Made by a program: the position numbers and the translations under genes
Shown: positions 27,070-35,925 of the stretch, piece after piece
How positions within the stretch are numbered: position 1 is the first letter of the stretch
Layout: each line of letters begins with the position of its first letter
DNA from: Actinacidiphila yeochonensis CN732
GTDB lineage: Bacteria > Actinomycetota > Actinomycetes > Streptomycetales > Streptomycetaceae
Direction: 5' to 3'
Length of the DNA stretch: 64,000 nt
NCBI RefSeq assembly: GCF_000745345.1
Contig: NZ_JQNR01000005.1
Span: forward strand, 4,030,001-4,094,000
Notes under the pieces: model-generated
What the model was told of the DNA's origin: nothing
Database searches by the model: none
Seen by the model: the letters and a program-made list of their open reading frames with translations, nothing else

Positions 27070-28365
27070 ATGGCCTTACGCGGACGCCACCGCCGCTACC
27101 GTCCGAGCCGGGTCTCCCAGGCGTCGCTGACCGTCACCGCCGGCGGGGCCGGCCTCGCCCTGCCGCTCGTCGCCGTCACGAGCGCGCACGCGGCGTCCGA
27201 AGGGGTCTGGGACAAGGTCGCCAAGTGCGAGTCCTCCGGCAACTGGCAGACCAACACCGGAAACGGCTACTACGGCGGCCTCCAGTTCACGACCAGCACG
27301 TGGAAGGCGTACGGCGGCGGCGCGTTCGCCTCGCGGGCCGACCTCGCCACCAGGGCCGAGCAGATATCCGTCGCCGAGAAGGTGCTGGCCGCGCAGGGGC
27401 CGCGGGCCTGGCCGGTGTGCTCGCTGCGCGCCGGGCTGACCCGGGAGGCCGCGACCGCCTCGCACACCGTGGACCTCGCCGCCGCGAAGGCGAAGCCCAA
27501 GCCCAAGCCCGCGTCCGAGTCCACGACGGAGCCGAAGGCCAAGGCCACGGCCCAGCCCAAGGCCGAGCCGAAGGCGGACGCGAAGAGCGACGCGAAGACG
27601 GCCTCGGCGCCGAAGAAGGCCGCGGCACCGGCGAAGGCCGCCGACAGCGGGCGCTACACCGTCGCCCCCGGCGACAGCCTCTCGCAGATCGCCGCCGACC
27701 ACGAGGTCAAGGGCGGCTGGCCGCAGCTGTACGACGACAACCGCACCGTCGTCGGCGCCGACCCCGACCTGATCCTCCCCGGCCAGCGGCTCACCCTCGA
27801 CGGCGCCGCGCCGGCCGCCAGGCCCGCGCCCCGGAAGGCGGGCACCGAGACCGTCGCGAGGACCGTCAAGCCCGCGGCGAAGCCCGCCGCGAAACCGGCG
27901 GCCAAGCCCGCCGCCAAGCCCGCCGCCAAGGCCACCCATCACACCGCCGCGCCCGCCTCCTCCAGATGGACGGTGCCGGTGCACGCGGCGATCGGCACGG
28001 GGTACCACACCAGCGGCAGCAGCTGGGCCAGCGGCTACCACACCGGCGTCGACTTCCTCGTCGGCACCGGTACCGCCGTCCACGCGGCGGCCTCCGGCAC
28101 CGTGGTCACCGCGGGGTGGGGCGGCTCCTACGGCTACCAGATCGTCATCCGGCACGCCGACGGCTACTACACCCAGTACGGCCACCTGTCGCAGATCTCG
28201 GTGAAGGTCGGCCAGCACGTCAACGAGGGCCAGCGGATAGCCCGTTCCGGAGCGACCGGCAACGCGACGGGGCCGCACCTGCACTTCGAGGTCCGCACCG
28301 GACCGGTCTACGGCGACGACGTCGACCCGCTGAAGTTCCTGCGCGCGCACGGCGTCAGCGTCTGA
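27070..28365 (+). CDS. Resuscitation-promoting factor with LysM and M23 domains (RpfD-like)
   Basis: 431 residues, secreted. After the signal peptide (SLTVTAGGAGLALPLVAVTSAHA) comes an Rpf transglycosylase-like domain at about 38-110 (VWDKVAKCESSGNWQTNTGNGYYGGLQF with the catalytic Glu in CESSGNW). Then a Lys/Pro/Ala-rich linker, a LysM domain (YTVAPGDSLSQIAADHEVKGGWPQLYDDN, about 197-240), an Ala/Lys/Pro repeat linker (KPAA repeated), and a C-terminal M23 peptidase (HTGVDFLVG ... GPHLHFEV). The same three-domain order is known in a Streptomyces Rpf usually called RpfD. It would cut both glycan and peptide bonds of peptidoglycan, as in spore germination. No riboswitch is visible upstream, unlike its paralogue. 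Confidence 0.92.
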   Translation: MALRGRHRRYRPSRVSQASLTVTAGGAGLALPLVAVTSAHAASEGVWDKVAKCESSGNWQTNTGNGYYGGLQFTTSTWKAYGGGAFASRADLATRAEQISVAEKVLAAQGPRAWPVCSLRAGLTREAATASHTVDLAAAKAKPKPKPASESTTEPKAKATAQPKAEPKADAKSDAKTASAPKKAAAPAKAADSGRYTVAPGDSLSQIAADHEVKGGWPQLYDDNRTVVGADPDLILPGQRLTLDGAAPAARPAPRKAGTETVARTVKPAAKPAAKPAAKPAAKPAAKATHHTAAPASSRWTVPVHAAIGTGYHTSGSSWASGYHTGVDFLVGTGTAVHAAASGTVVTAGWGGSYGYQIVIRHADGYYTQYGHLSQISVKVGQHVNEGQRIARSGATGNATGPHLHFEVRTGPVYGDDVDPLKFLRAHGVSV

Positions 28366-28366
28366 C

Positions 28367-28412
28367 GGGCGCGCGGCCCCGCCGGACGGCCGTCCGGCGG
28401 GGCCGCGCGCCC
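28367..28412. terminator. Perfect 23-bp inverted repeat terminator
   Basis: A perfect 23+23 palindrome without loop directly after the stop of the Rpf-like gene (28365). It also lies downstream of the convergent PAP2 gene, so it can stop both transcripts. Confidence 0.85.
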
Positions 28413-28454
28413 GCGTCCGAACCGGGGCTCTGGGAGCTCAGCCGTCCCGGCCGG

Positions 28455-29220
28455 TCATGCCGTTCGTGCCGTTCGCGTCCCTCGGGCCGCTCGGACCGTC
28501 GAGGGAGCCGCCGGCCCGGTCCGGCGGACGAACGCCGTCAGCGGCGGCAGCACCAGCGCCAGCCAGCAGCCGGCGAACAGCCACCCGCCGATGACATCGC
28601 TCGGCCAGTGCACGCCCAGGTAGACGCGGGTGCAGCCGACCGCGACGGCCGCGAGCACGCACAGTGCGGCACCCGCCCGGCCCGCTGCCGGCGGCAGGGC
28701 CCGCAGCAGTCCCCAGGCGAGCAGGCCCGCCGCCACCGCGCTGGACGAGGTGTGCCCGGACGGGAACGCGTACCCGGCGGCGTGCGCGGCCCAGTCAGCC
28801 GCCGGGGGCCGGGCCGGTGGAAGGCCGTCATCAGGGCGCCGCGTACCAGCTGTTCGGCCAGCAGCGCGCACATCGCGAGCAGCGCGGCCGGCAGCCCGGC
28901 GAGCAGCCGTCGGGCCGGCGGTCCGCCCCCGCCCGCCAACAGCCCGCCGGCCGCCGCCGCGAGGTAGGGGTAGGGCCCGGTTCCGGCGTGCGTGACGATC
29001 CGGGCGGCCGTCACCCACCCGTGCGGACGGTGCGCCACCGACCAGCGGTGCGGGCCGGTGTCGAAGCCGTACGGCGTGCCGTGCCGGGCCAGCACCAGCC
29101 AGGCCACCAGGGCGAAGGCGGCGGCGAGCACCGCCGCCGCGAGCAGGGCGCGGGAGGGGCGGGGCGCACGCGGGCGGGTGCGGTGCGGAGCCCGCGGGGC
29201 GCCGGGTCGGGACGGGACAT
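28455..29220 (-). CDS. PAP2 superfamily phosphatase, apparent frameshift(s)
   Basis: A membrane phosphatase of the PAP2 family. The N-terminal half, in one frame, has LLAAAVLAAAFALVAWLVLA, GPHRWSVAHRP, LVRGALMTAFHRPGP (first motif). The C-terminal half, in another frame, has AGYAFPSGHTSSSAVAAG (PSGH motif) and TRVYLGVHWPSDVIGGW (SRxxxxxHxxxD-type motif). Restoring one base in the run at 28804-28808 gives HRPGPPAADWA... and reunites all three catalytic motifs. The start is uncertain: ATG at 29220 needs a second one-base correction, whereas a GTG at 29293 does not. Likely substrates are lipid pyrophosphates such as undecaprenyl-PP. Confidence 0.8.
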
Positions 29221-29527
29221 GGTGTGCGGGCCGCTCCTCTCCCGGCGGACACGGTCCCGCGGTCCTCCCGGACGCGGCCGCGCGACCGCCCACGGGACCC
29301 CGGCGGGACCGGTGCGCCTGCGCGGGTTCTGACCGTCTACATGGTTGTCGTCACACCCTACGCCCTTCCCGCCCCGGGCCGTCGGAACCCGGCCCGGGCG
29401 GCCGGCGGCGGCGCGCCGCACGCGGCACGGGGCGCGGCTCCGGGAGTGGGGGCGTGCGGGCGTGCGGGGCGGAAAGCGGACCGCCGCCCCCGGGGCTGGC
29501 CCGGAGACGGCGGTGGGGTACCGGTTC

Positions 29528-30529
29528 TCAGCGCTTGGCGGGCACGTTCTCGTGCACCTTGAGCGGGTCGGTGACCGCGACCGGCGCGAGGATCTCGTCG
29601 ATCCGCGCCTTCAGGTCGGCGTCCAGCTTCACGCCCGCCGCCTTGGCGTTCTCCGTCACCTGCTCGGGACGGGAGGCGCCGACGATCGCGGCGGAGACGT
29701 TCGGGTTCTGGAGCACCCACGCCACGGCGAGCTGCGCCAGGCTCAGCCCGGCCTCGGCCGCCAGCGGCTGGAGCTGCTGCACCCGCTCCAGCACCTCGTC
29801 CTGCATCCAGCGGCTGATCATGTCCGAGCCGCCCTTGGCGTCGGTGGCACGGGAGCCCGCCGGCGGCTGCTGGCCCGGCAGGTACTTGCCGGTGAGCACG
29901 CCCTGGGCGATCGGCGACCACACGACCTGGCCGAGGCCCAGCTCCTCACAGGTGGGGACGACCTCGCCCTCGATGATCCGCCACAGCGCGCTGTACTGCG
30001 GCTGGTTGGAGACCAGCTGGACGCGCAGCTCGCGGGCGAGCGCGTGCGCGCGGCGGATCTGGTCCGAGGTCCACTCGGACACGCCGATGTAGTGCGCCTT
30101 GCCGGAGTGGACGACGTCGGCGAACGCCTCCATCGTCTCCTCCAGCGGCGTCGAGACGTCGAAGCGGTGCGCCTGGTAGACGTCGACGTGGTCGGTCTGG
30201 AGGCGGCGCAGGGAGTTCTCGATCGACTCCATGATGTGCTTGCGCGACAGGCCGCGGTCGTTCTGCCCGGGGCCGGTCGGCCAGAAGACCTTGGTCAGGA
30301 TCTCCAGGCCCTCCCGGCGCTCGCCCTTCAGCGCGCGGCCCAGGACGGACTCCGCCCGGGTCTGCGCGTAGACGTCGGCGGTGTCGAAGGTGGTGATACC
30401 CGCGTCGAGGGCGGCACGCACGCACGAGGTGGCGGCGTCCTCCTCCACCTGGGAGCCGTGGGTGAGCCAGTTGCCGTAGGCGATCTCGCTGATGAAAAGG
30501 CCGCTGCGGCCGAGGTGACGGTATTCCAT
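29528..30529 (-). CDS. Aldo/keto reductase, voltage-gated K+ channel beta-subunit type
   Basis: 333 residues. MEYRHLGRSGLFISEIAYG opens the TIM barrel; catalytic positions are the Asp in FDTADVYAQTRAESVLG (with Tyr), Lys in LTKVFW and His in VYQAHRFD. NADPH binding is in the C-terminal part (VWSPIAQGVLTGKYLPG, then AIVGASRPEQVTENAKA). Similar enzymes reduce aldehydes and methylglyoxal. The ATG at 30529 is at the correct distance from the family start. No co-transcribed neighbour is evident. Confidence 0.95.
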   Translation of the reverse strand: MEYRHLGRSGLFISEIAYGNWLTHGSQVEEDAATSCVRAALDAGITTFDTADVYAQTRAESVLGRALKGERREGLEILTKVFWPTGPGQNDRGLSRKHIMESIENSLRRLQTDHVDVYQAHRFDVSTPLEETMEAFADVVHSGKAHYIGVSEWTSDQIRRAHALARELRVQLVSNQPQYSALWRIIEGEVVPTCEELGLGQVVWSPIAQGVLTGKYLPGQQPPAGSRATDAKGGSDMISRWMQDEVLERVQQLQPLAAEAGLSLAQLAVAWVLQNPNVSAAIVGASRPEQVTENAKAAGVKLDADLKARIDEILAPVAVTDPLKVHENVPAKR

Positions 30530-31065
30530 GCGGAGGACTCTAATTCGTCGCGGTGCCGGCGGCGGCGGCAGGTGCGCGCGGCGGTACGACGCGTCGCAGC
30601 ACGTCGGGGCGGGTTGGGAGGGTCGGGGCCCGTTGGTGCGGGTCGGCACGGGTCGGTGCGGTTCGGTGCGGTTCGGCGGGGGTGTGCGGTGATACGGGCG
30701 GTACCGGGCCGGGCGGGCGGACGTTCCGGTGCCGGCGGACGGGAGCGGGGGGACGTTCCGGTGCCGGCGGACGGGGGGCGGGCCGACGGGCAAAGGCCGC
30801 GGGCCGCACCGTTCCTCACCGGGCTCGTGGACGGGCCGGAGAAAGTGCGCCGGCGGGCCGGCGGAAAGGGCCCGTGACGGTCCGGCGTCCCGTTGCGGAG
30901 GCCCTCGCGCCCCGCACCCGGACGGGCCCGGTCCGGCCGGGCACGGCAGGCCCGCCGCGAGCCGTCCGGGCGCTGCGCCCTCGCGGCGGCCGGGTGCGGG
31001 GTGCGCGGCAGCCGCCCTACGATCCCCGCACCGAGGGGACGCCGAGGAGATGAGGAGCCGTACCC
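30530..31065. other. Divergent intergenic region with short direct repeats
   Basis: 536 bp between the aldo/keto reductase and methyltransferase genes. It holds GGTGCGGTTC-type short repeats (about 30655-30680) and a 25-bp direct repeat (30719-30743 and 30751-30775). Open frames here show no family similarity. No promoter could be assigned. Confidence 0.5.
30719..30775. repeat. 25-bp direct repeat, two copies 32 bp apart
   Basis: The 25-bp unit beginning GGACGTTCCGGTGCCGGCGG occurs identically at 30719-30743 and 30751-30775, with G-rich sequence between. Function unknown. Confidence 0.75.
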
Positions 31066-31884
31066 ATGGACCACCGCATCCGCACCGTGGACGACGTACT
31101 GGGGCTGCTGGACGGCCTGTTCGCGCCCGCGGCGGACCGCTGGACGGCCGCTGCCGGGCCCTGGTGGGACGCCTTCTACGCGGACCGGTCCCGCGGCATC
31201 CCGTTCTTCGTGCGGAAGCCGGACGAGAACCTCGCCTCCTACCTCGACCGGGGCCTGGTCCCGGCGGGCGGCCGGGCCCTCGACCTCGGTTGCGGCCCCG
31301 GCCGCAACGCCCTCTACCTGGTGGCGCGCGGCTTCCGCGTCGACGCGGTCGACCTCTCGCCGGTCGCCGTCGCCTGGGCCGAGGAGCGGGCGGCGGCGGC
31401 CGGCGTGCCCCGGCTGCCCGGCGCGCGCGACACACCGAGTGCTCTCGGGCCGTCCGCTGCCGGGCTGCGGCTGCTGTGCGGGGACGCGTTCGCGCTGCCG
31501 CCCTCCGAACTGGACGGCCCCTACGACCTGGTGCACGACTCCGGCTGCTTCCACCACCTGCCGCCGCACCGCCGGATCAGCTACCTGGCGCTGCTCGACC
31601 GCGTCCTGGCGCCCGGCGGCCACTTCGCCCTCACCTGCTTCACCGACGGGCAGACCGGCTCGGAGCTGCCCGACCGCGCCTTCTACGAGCGCGCCGGGCT
31701 GGAGGGCGGCCTCGCCTACAGCCAGGCGGACCTGCGGTACGTCTTCGCCGACCTGGACGAGGTCGAGCAGCGCGTCATGCGGGACGAGACGGCCGACTCC
31801 CCGTACTTCGGTGAGCCGTTCCTGCGGACCGCGCTCTTCCGCAAGCCCGGCGGTGCGGCCGCCCCGGTGCCGGGCACGAGGTGA
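31066..31884 (+). CDS. Class I SAM-dependent methyltransferase
   Basis: 272 residues. The SAM-binding motif I is clear: RALDLGCGPGRNALYLVARG (about 74-93), followed by VDAVDLSPVAVAWAEERA (motif II acidic residue) and LVHDSGCFHHLPPHRRISYL (motif IV), as in thiopurine/tellurite-type methyltransferases. The N-terminal extension with WWDAFYADRSRGIPFFVRKPDENL is typical of a Streptomyces small-molecule methyltransferase family. The substrate is unknown. The ATG at 31066 follows GAGGAGATGAGGAG. Confidence 0.92.
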   Translation: MDHRIRTVDDVLGLLDGLFAPAADRWTAAAGPWWDAFYADRSRGIPFFVRKPDENLASYLDRGLVPAGGRALDLGCGPGRNALYLVARGFRVDAVDLSPVAVAWAEERAAAAGVPRLPGARDTPSALGPSAAGLRLLCGDAFALPPSELDGPYDLVHDSGCFHHLPPHRRISYLALLDRVLAPGGHFALTCFTDGQTGSELPDRAFYERAGLEGGLAYSQADLRYVFADLDEVEQRVMRDETADSPYFGEPFLRTALFRKPGGAAAPVPGTR

Positions 31885-31903
31885 GCCCGCCGAGGGCGCC
31901 GGA

Positions 31904-32590
31904 TCACCGCTGGCGGGGCGAGGCCAGGAGGAAGGAGACTCCCGCCCGGGTGCGGTGCGCGGTGGCCTGCCAGCCGAGCCGGGGGAGGAGTTCGGCGATC
32001 CGCGCGAGGGAGGCGGCGGCCGAACCGGCCTCGGACCACGCGACCTCCGTCAGCCCGGTCAGTCCGGGATGGGCCGACTCCGCCACCAGGTACCCGGGCG
32101 AGCCCGCGCGGGCGGGCGGCACCCCGTGCGCCTCCAGGGCGAGCGCGACCGCGTGCACGGGCCGCTCCGCCTCCCACCCGGCGGGCAGCTCCGTCCGGCC
32201 GTCGCCCAGCACCCGGCGGATCTCCACCAGCCCCGCCCACGCGGCGGCCACCTCCCGCTGCCGCCCGGCCCCGGGCACGACGGCCCCGGACCCGTCGTCG
32301 GCGGTGAACCCGCCGCCTCCGGCCTCCCCGTCCCGCGGCGGCTTTGCCGCGCCGCCCTCCCCTGCCGCCGGGCCCGGCTCCGCCGCGACGGCAGCCCTCA
32401 GCAACTCGCCGCGCAGCCGCAGCCCGTCCTGCGTCAGGTAGACCGCCTGGTGCCCGGCCCGCCCGTGCCGCACCGCGAACCCCGCCCTCACCAGCGCCGC
32501 ACACACCTGCTCCCGAGCCGACACCCGCCCGGTCGCCGCCTCCGACTCCGCCACGGCCCGCTGCTGCGCGCCCGTCAACCCTCTCGCCAC
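31904..32590 (-). CDS. Conserved hypothetical protein with winged-helix-like N-terminus
   Basis: 228 residues, not recognised as a named family. The N-terminal 60 residues (SAREQVCAALVRAGFAVRHG, then QAVYLTQDGLRLRGELLRA) read like a winged-helix domain with the helix and beta-wing pattern. A Gly/Pro/Ala-rich low-complexity spacer lies around 70-100. The C-terminal part (WAGLVEIRRVL, ELPAGWEAERPVHAVALALEAHGVPPA, LPRLGWQATAHRTRAGVSFLLASP) is an alpha-beta domain. Codon use is normal for the genome. It is convergent with the methyltransferase gene, 19 bp apart. Confidence 0.75.
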   Translation of the reverse strand: MARGLTGAQQRAVAESEAATGRVSAREQVCAALVRAGFAVRHGRAGHQAVYLTQDGLRLRGELLRAAVAAEPGPAAGEGGAAKPPRDGEAGGGGFTADDGSGAVVPGAGRQREVAAAWAGLVEIRRVLGDGRTELPAGWEAERPVHAVALALEAHGVPPARAGSPGYLVAESAHPGLTGLTEVAWSEAGSAAASLARIAELLPRLGWQATAHRTRAGVSFLLASPRQR

Positions 32591-33080
32591 ACCCCGACGC
32601 TACCCCGCCCCTCGGACACCCCGGGCCGCCCGACGGGCCTTTCCCCGGGGGCGCGCCCTTTCCCCGCAGGGTGAGCGCACCCGTCGGGGCTCCGGGTAAA
32701 TCCCCTGGTTTTTTAGTTCGGCTCTCTATGGGATGTGCCGTCCTCGCGAAGTTGCGCATTCACGCTTTTCCGGCCCGGCGTCGAGGGAGTGGGTTGGCAA
32801 CCATGCTCCCGTTTGTGCGGGGAGTGGAACCGTACGCGGCCTGCCGGATTTTCGCGTGCACATATGGGCGTAGGTGCTTCCCAGGTGAGTGCCGGGATAG
32901 GCCGGGGCGGGCCGGGAAATGAGCCCGTGCAATTCTCCGCGGGGGTTGCCCGTACGCCGAATGGCCGTGCCGCCGCGACCCGGCTAGGGTGATGCACGTG
33001 GCCGATTTCCGGCGATTCCCCCTTCTTCATTTTCTCTCGGTCGAGTCCGATGCAGCAGCAGTGGGTTCGGAGGGACGTAT
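32591..33080. other. Promoter region of the ASS-like / EgtA-like / nitrilase operon
   Basis: 490 bp with noticeably lower GC than its neighbours, including TTTTTTAG near 32709-32716 and a T-rich stretch near 33022-33036. The latter lies shortly before the GGAGGG ribosome binding site of the gene at 33081. No gene is apparent. It likely contains the operon promoter and its operator, but no consensus is convincing. Confidence 0.5.
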
Positions 33081-34271
33081 ATGAGGCACGCCCAGCTCAT
33101 CCGCTCGTTCCAGCAGATCACCGCAGACAATCTCGACCCCGCCCGCCCGGTCGTCACGCTCTTCAGCGGGGGCCTCGACAGCAGCTATCTGCTGTACCGG
33201 CTCGCGGAGGCGGGGTTCCGCGAGGTCCACGCGGTCAGCATCGACCTGGGAGAGGACGAGACCAGCGAGGAGAAGCGCCTGATCGCGGAGCGGCTCGGTG
33301 CGCGGCTGCACATCCTGGACGGCCGGCAGGCGTTCGCCGAGGAGTTCCTCCGCCCGGCCATCGCGGCGCAGGCCGTCTACCTGGACACCCATCCGGTCAG
33401 CTCCAGCCTCAGCCGCCCGCTGATCGCCAGGCTCGCCCTCGGCCTCGCCCGCGAGCTGGACGCCTGCGCGGTGCTGCACACCGCGAACCGGTCGCAGAAC
33501 ACGCTGCGACGGCTCAACGGCGGCCTCTCGCTGCTCGGGTTCAAGGGCTGGTACGGCAGCCCGTACGACCTCGACCCCGTCGACCGCGAGCAGAAGATAC
33601 GGGAGTTGAAGGAGGTCGGCCTCGAACAACTCGGCGAGCGGGTGGTGAGCGGCGACTCCAACCTGTGGTGCCGCGAGTTCGAGTCCGGCGTCCTCGACGA
33701 CCCGGAGAACCACGAGATCCCCGAGGACATGTACCGGTGGAGCGCCGTACGCAACGACAGCCCCCAGGACGTCGTGGAGATCGGCCTCACCGGGGGGACC
33801 CCGACCTCGCTCGACGGCGCCGACATGCCGCTCCAGGAGCTGATCGCGGCGCTCAACGTCCGGGCGGGCCGCTACGGGATCGGCCGCTACACCGGCCTTG
33901 AGCACCTGGACAACGGCGAGAAGGTGCTGGAGATCCGCGAGATGCCGGCCGCCACCCTGCTGCTGCGCTCCTACCGCCAGGTGGAGTCGGCGACGCTCGG
34001 CGCCGAGACCATGCGGGAGAAGATGCACCTGGAGCAACTGTGGGTGCGCGAGGCCCTGGAGGGCCGCTGGTTCGGTGAACTGCGCCACGCCGTGCAGTCG
34101 TTCATGGACACCTGCGCCATGCGCGTGGACGGTTCGGTCCGCTGGTCGCTGCGGGTGGGCGCGGCGGAGACCAGGGCCATCCACGCCGACCGCCCGGCCT
34201 ATCTGCGGGACCGGGAGGCGTGGGAGAAGGAGTCCATCCGCATCGAGGGCTCCGCGTACGGCCAGTTGTGA
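33081..34271 (+). CDS. Argininosuccinate-synthase-like enzyme with altered substrate site
   Basis: 396 residues, full length for the argininosuccinate synthase fold and alignable throughout. It has an ATP PP-loop TLFSGGLDSSYLLYRLAEAG (ArgG reads SGGLDTS), THPVSSSLSRPLIARLALGLA, DSNLWCREFESGVLDDPENHEIPEDMYRWS, and a C-terminal MREKMHLEQLWVREALEGRWFGELRHAVQSFMDTC. The loop that in ArgG reads GCTGKGNDQVRFE, which contacts ATP and Asp/citrulline, is replaced by HTANRSQNTLRRLNG. The reaction type (adenylation, then attack by an amino group) may be kept while the substrates differ. It leads a three-gene operon with an EgtA-like ligase and a nitrilase, not an arginine operon. Ribosome binding site GGAGGG. 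Confidence 0.82.
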   Translation: MRHAQLIRSFQQITADNLDPARPVVTLFSGGLDSSYLLYRLAEAGFREVHAVSIDLGEDETSEEKRLIAERLGARLHILDGRQAFAEEFLRPAIAAQAVYLDTHPVSSSLSRPLIARLALGLARELDACAVLHTANRSQNTLRRLNGGLSLLGFKGWYGSPYDLDPVDREQKIRELKEVGLEQLGERVVSGDSNLWCREFESGVLDDPENHEIPEDMYRWSAVRNDSPQDVVEIGLTGGTPTSLDGADMPLQELIAALNVRAGRYGIGRYTGLEHLDNGEKVLEIREMPAATLLLRSYRQVESATLGAETMREKMHLEQLWVREALEGRWFGELRHAVQSFMDTCAMRVDGSVRWSLRVGAAETRAIHADRPAYLRDREAWEKESIRIEGSAYGQL

Positions 34272-34399
34272 CCGGGCCGCCGGCCCCGCCGCATGCCCCT
34301 GTGCCGCCGGTGCCACCACCGGCACCGGCGGTCGGCGCCGCCCGTATCGGACACCCCCGCCCCGACGCCCCCGCCCCGGAACCCCCGGAGGTCCGCACC

Positions 34400-35695
34400 A
34401 TGCCTCAGCGCACCACGACACCAACCACGCTGTCACCGGCCGACGCCGAGGAATGCGCCCGGTACGCGAGTGAGACGTGCCTGCGGACCGGGCCGCCGCG
34501 ACTCGTCGGCGTCGAGTTGGAATGGCTCGTCCAGGACGTCCGCGACCGAGCGTTCCCCGTGGACGAGTCGCGCCTGAGCGCCGCGCTCCAGTCCGTCTCC
34601 ACCTCCTCGCGGCTGCCGCTGGGGTCCGCGCTGAGCCGCGAACCCGGCGGCCAGGTGGAGCTGAGCTCCCTTCCGGCCCCCTCGCTGGCCCGGTGCGTCG
34701 CGGACGTCCGCGAGGATCTGCGGGTGCTGCGGGACGGCCTGTCGGCGTACGGCTACACGCTCGCCGGACTCGGCATCGACCCGTGGCGGCAGCCCCAGCG
34801 CGCCATGCTGCACCTGCCCCGCTACCAGGCGATGGAGCGCCTCTTCGACTCCTTCTCCCCGGCCGGCCGCTTCATGATGGGGGCCTCGGCCTCGGTCCAG
34901 GTGTCCGTGGACGCGGGCACCGCCGAGCCGGGACCGCTCGGCCACCGGCGGCGCTGGCTGCTGGCGCACCTGCTGGGACCGGTGCTGGTGGCTTCGTTCG
35001 CCAACTCGCCCATGGCGGCGGGCCGTCCGACGGGCTGGCGGTCCACCCGGCAGGCCGTCTGGGCGCGGTTGGACCCCTCGCGCACGCTCGCGGCGGCCGC
35101 CGCCCCGGGGACCGAGCCGCGGACCGGATGGGCGCGGTACGCGCTCGACGCCGCGGTGATGTGCGTACGCGGCGCCGACGGGAACGGACCGTGGTCCCTG
35201 CTGCCCGGAATGACGTTCCGCCAGTGGATCGAGGGCGGCGCCGACTCGGCCGCCGGCCGGCCGCCGACGCTGGACGACTTCGCCTACCACCTGGGCACGA
35301 TGTTCCCGCCGGTGCGGCCGCAGGGCTATCTGGAACTGCGGATGATGGACGCCCAGCCCGGCGCGGACGGCTGGGTCGTGCCGCTCGCCCTGACCGCCGC
35401 GCTCTTCGACGACGTCCAGGCCACGCACGCGGCCGAGGACGCCGTGCGGCAGCTCACCGTGCCGCAGGGCCCGCTCGCCCCGCGCAACGCGCTGTGGCTG
35501 CGCGCCGCCCGCCACGGCCTCACCGACCCGCCGCTCCAGCGCGCGGCGCTGGCCTGCTTCACCGCCGCCGTCGCCGCCCTGTCCCGGATGGGACTGCCGG
35601 ACCTCCAGGCGGCCGTGGCCGAGTTCGCCGACCGCTACGTGGCCCGCGCCCGCTGCCCCGCCGACGACCTGCTCGTCGCGGCGGCCGCGCGATGA
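34400..35695 (+). CDS. EgtA-like glutamate-cysteine ligase family (GCS2) enzyme
   Basis: 431 residues of the GCS2 ATP-dependent gamma-glutamyl ligase family, closest to EgtA, which makes gamma-glutamylcysteine for ergothioneine. Signature elements: LVGVELEWLV (Glu-rich metal/ATP motif), LSREPGGQVELSS, YTLAGLGIDPWRQPQRAMLHLPRYQAME, FMMGASASVQVSVDAG, ANSPMAAGRPTGWRSTRQAVW and GYLELRMMDAQPG. No egtB, egtC or egtD lies nearby, so the role here may be gamma-glutamylation of another amine. The ATG at 34400 has GGAG 9 nt upstream. It lies 128 bp after the ASS-like gene and upstream of the nitrilase gene on the same strand. Confidence 0.88.
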   Translation: MPQRTTTPTTLSPADAEECARYASETCLRTGPPRLVGVELEWLVQDVRDRAFPVDESRLSAALQSVSTSSRLPLGSALSREPGGQVELSSLPAPSLARCVADVREDLRVLRDGLSAYGYTLAGLGIDPWRQPQRAMLHLPRYQAMERLFDSFSPAGRFMMGASASVQVSVDAGTAEPGPLGHRRRWLLAHLLGPVLVASFANSPMAAGRPTGWRSTRQAVWARLDPSRTLAAAAAPGTEPRTGWARYALDAAVMCVRGADGNGPWSLLPGMTFRQWIEGGADSAAGRPPTLDDFAYHLGTMFPPVRPQGYLELRMMDAQPGADGWVVPLALTAALFDDVQATHAAEDAVRQLTVPQGPLAPRNALWLRAARHGLTDPPLQRAALACFTAAVAALSRMGLPDLQAAVAEFADRYVARARCPADDLLVAAAAR

Positions 35696-35925
35696 CGGCC
35701 GCGATGACGCTCGCCGCCATGACGGCCGGGACGACGCCGGACGGGATGACGCCGGCCGGGCGGGCGGAGGGGCGAGCGGGGGACCACGGGCCCGACTGGG
35801 CGGAAGGCCGCACGGGCAGCCTTACGGGTAGCCGCGCCGCCGGGGGCGCCGGCGATGGCGCCGCCAGGCGTCGCCGACAGCCCCGCCGACAAGCCGTGAA
35901 GGAGCCAGGTGGATGTCCCGCGTGA
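35692..35925 (+). CDS. Possible small translationally coupled ORF (77 aa)
   Basis: Opens with ATGA overlapping the stop of the EgtA-like gene and ends 13 bp inside the nitrilase gene. The start is Thr/Ala/Met-rich (MTAAMTLAAMTAGTTPDGMTP) because of repeated ATGACG; the rest is Gly/Arg-rich and ends GGCPA. Codon third positions are G/C-rich at first but weaken in the second half. It could be a small coupled peptide or simply a frame that keeps ribosomes moving to the nitrilase. No similarity is recognised. Confidence 0.25.
   Translation: MTAAMTLAAMTAGTTPDGMTPAGRAEGRAGDHGPDWAEGRTGSLTGSRAAGGAGDGAARRRRQPRRQAVKEPGGCPA

Noticed and set aside
33081..34271. Housekeeping argG
   Set aside because: The Asp/citrulline-binding loop differs strongly and neighbours are not arginine genes.
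34400..35695. Ergothioneine cluster
   Set aside because: Only an EgtA-like gene is present; no egtB, egtC, egtD or egtE in the window.
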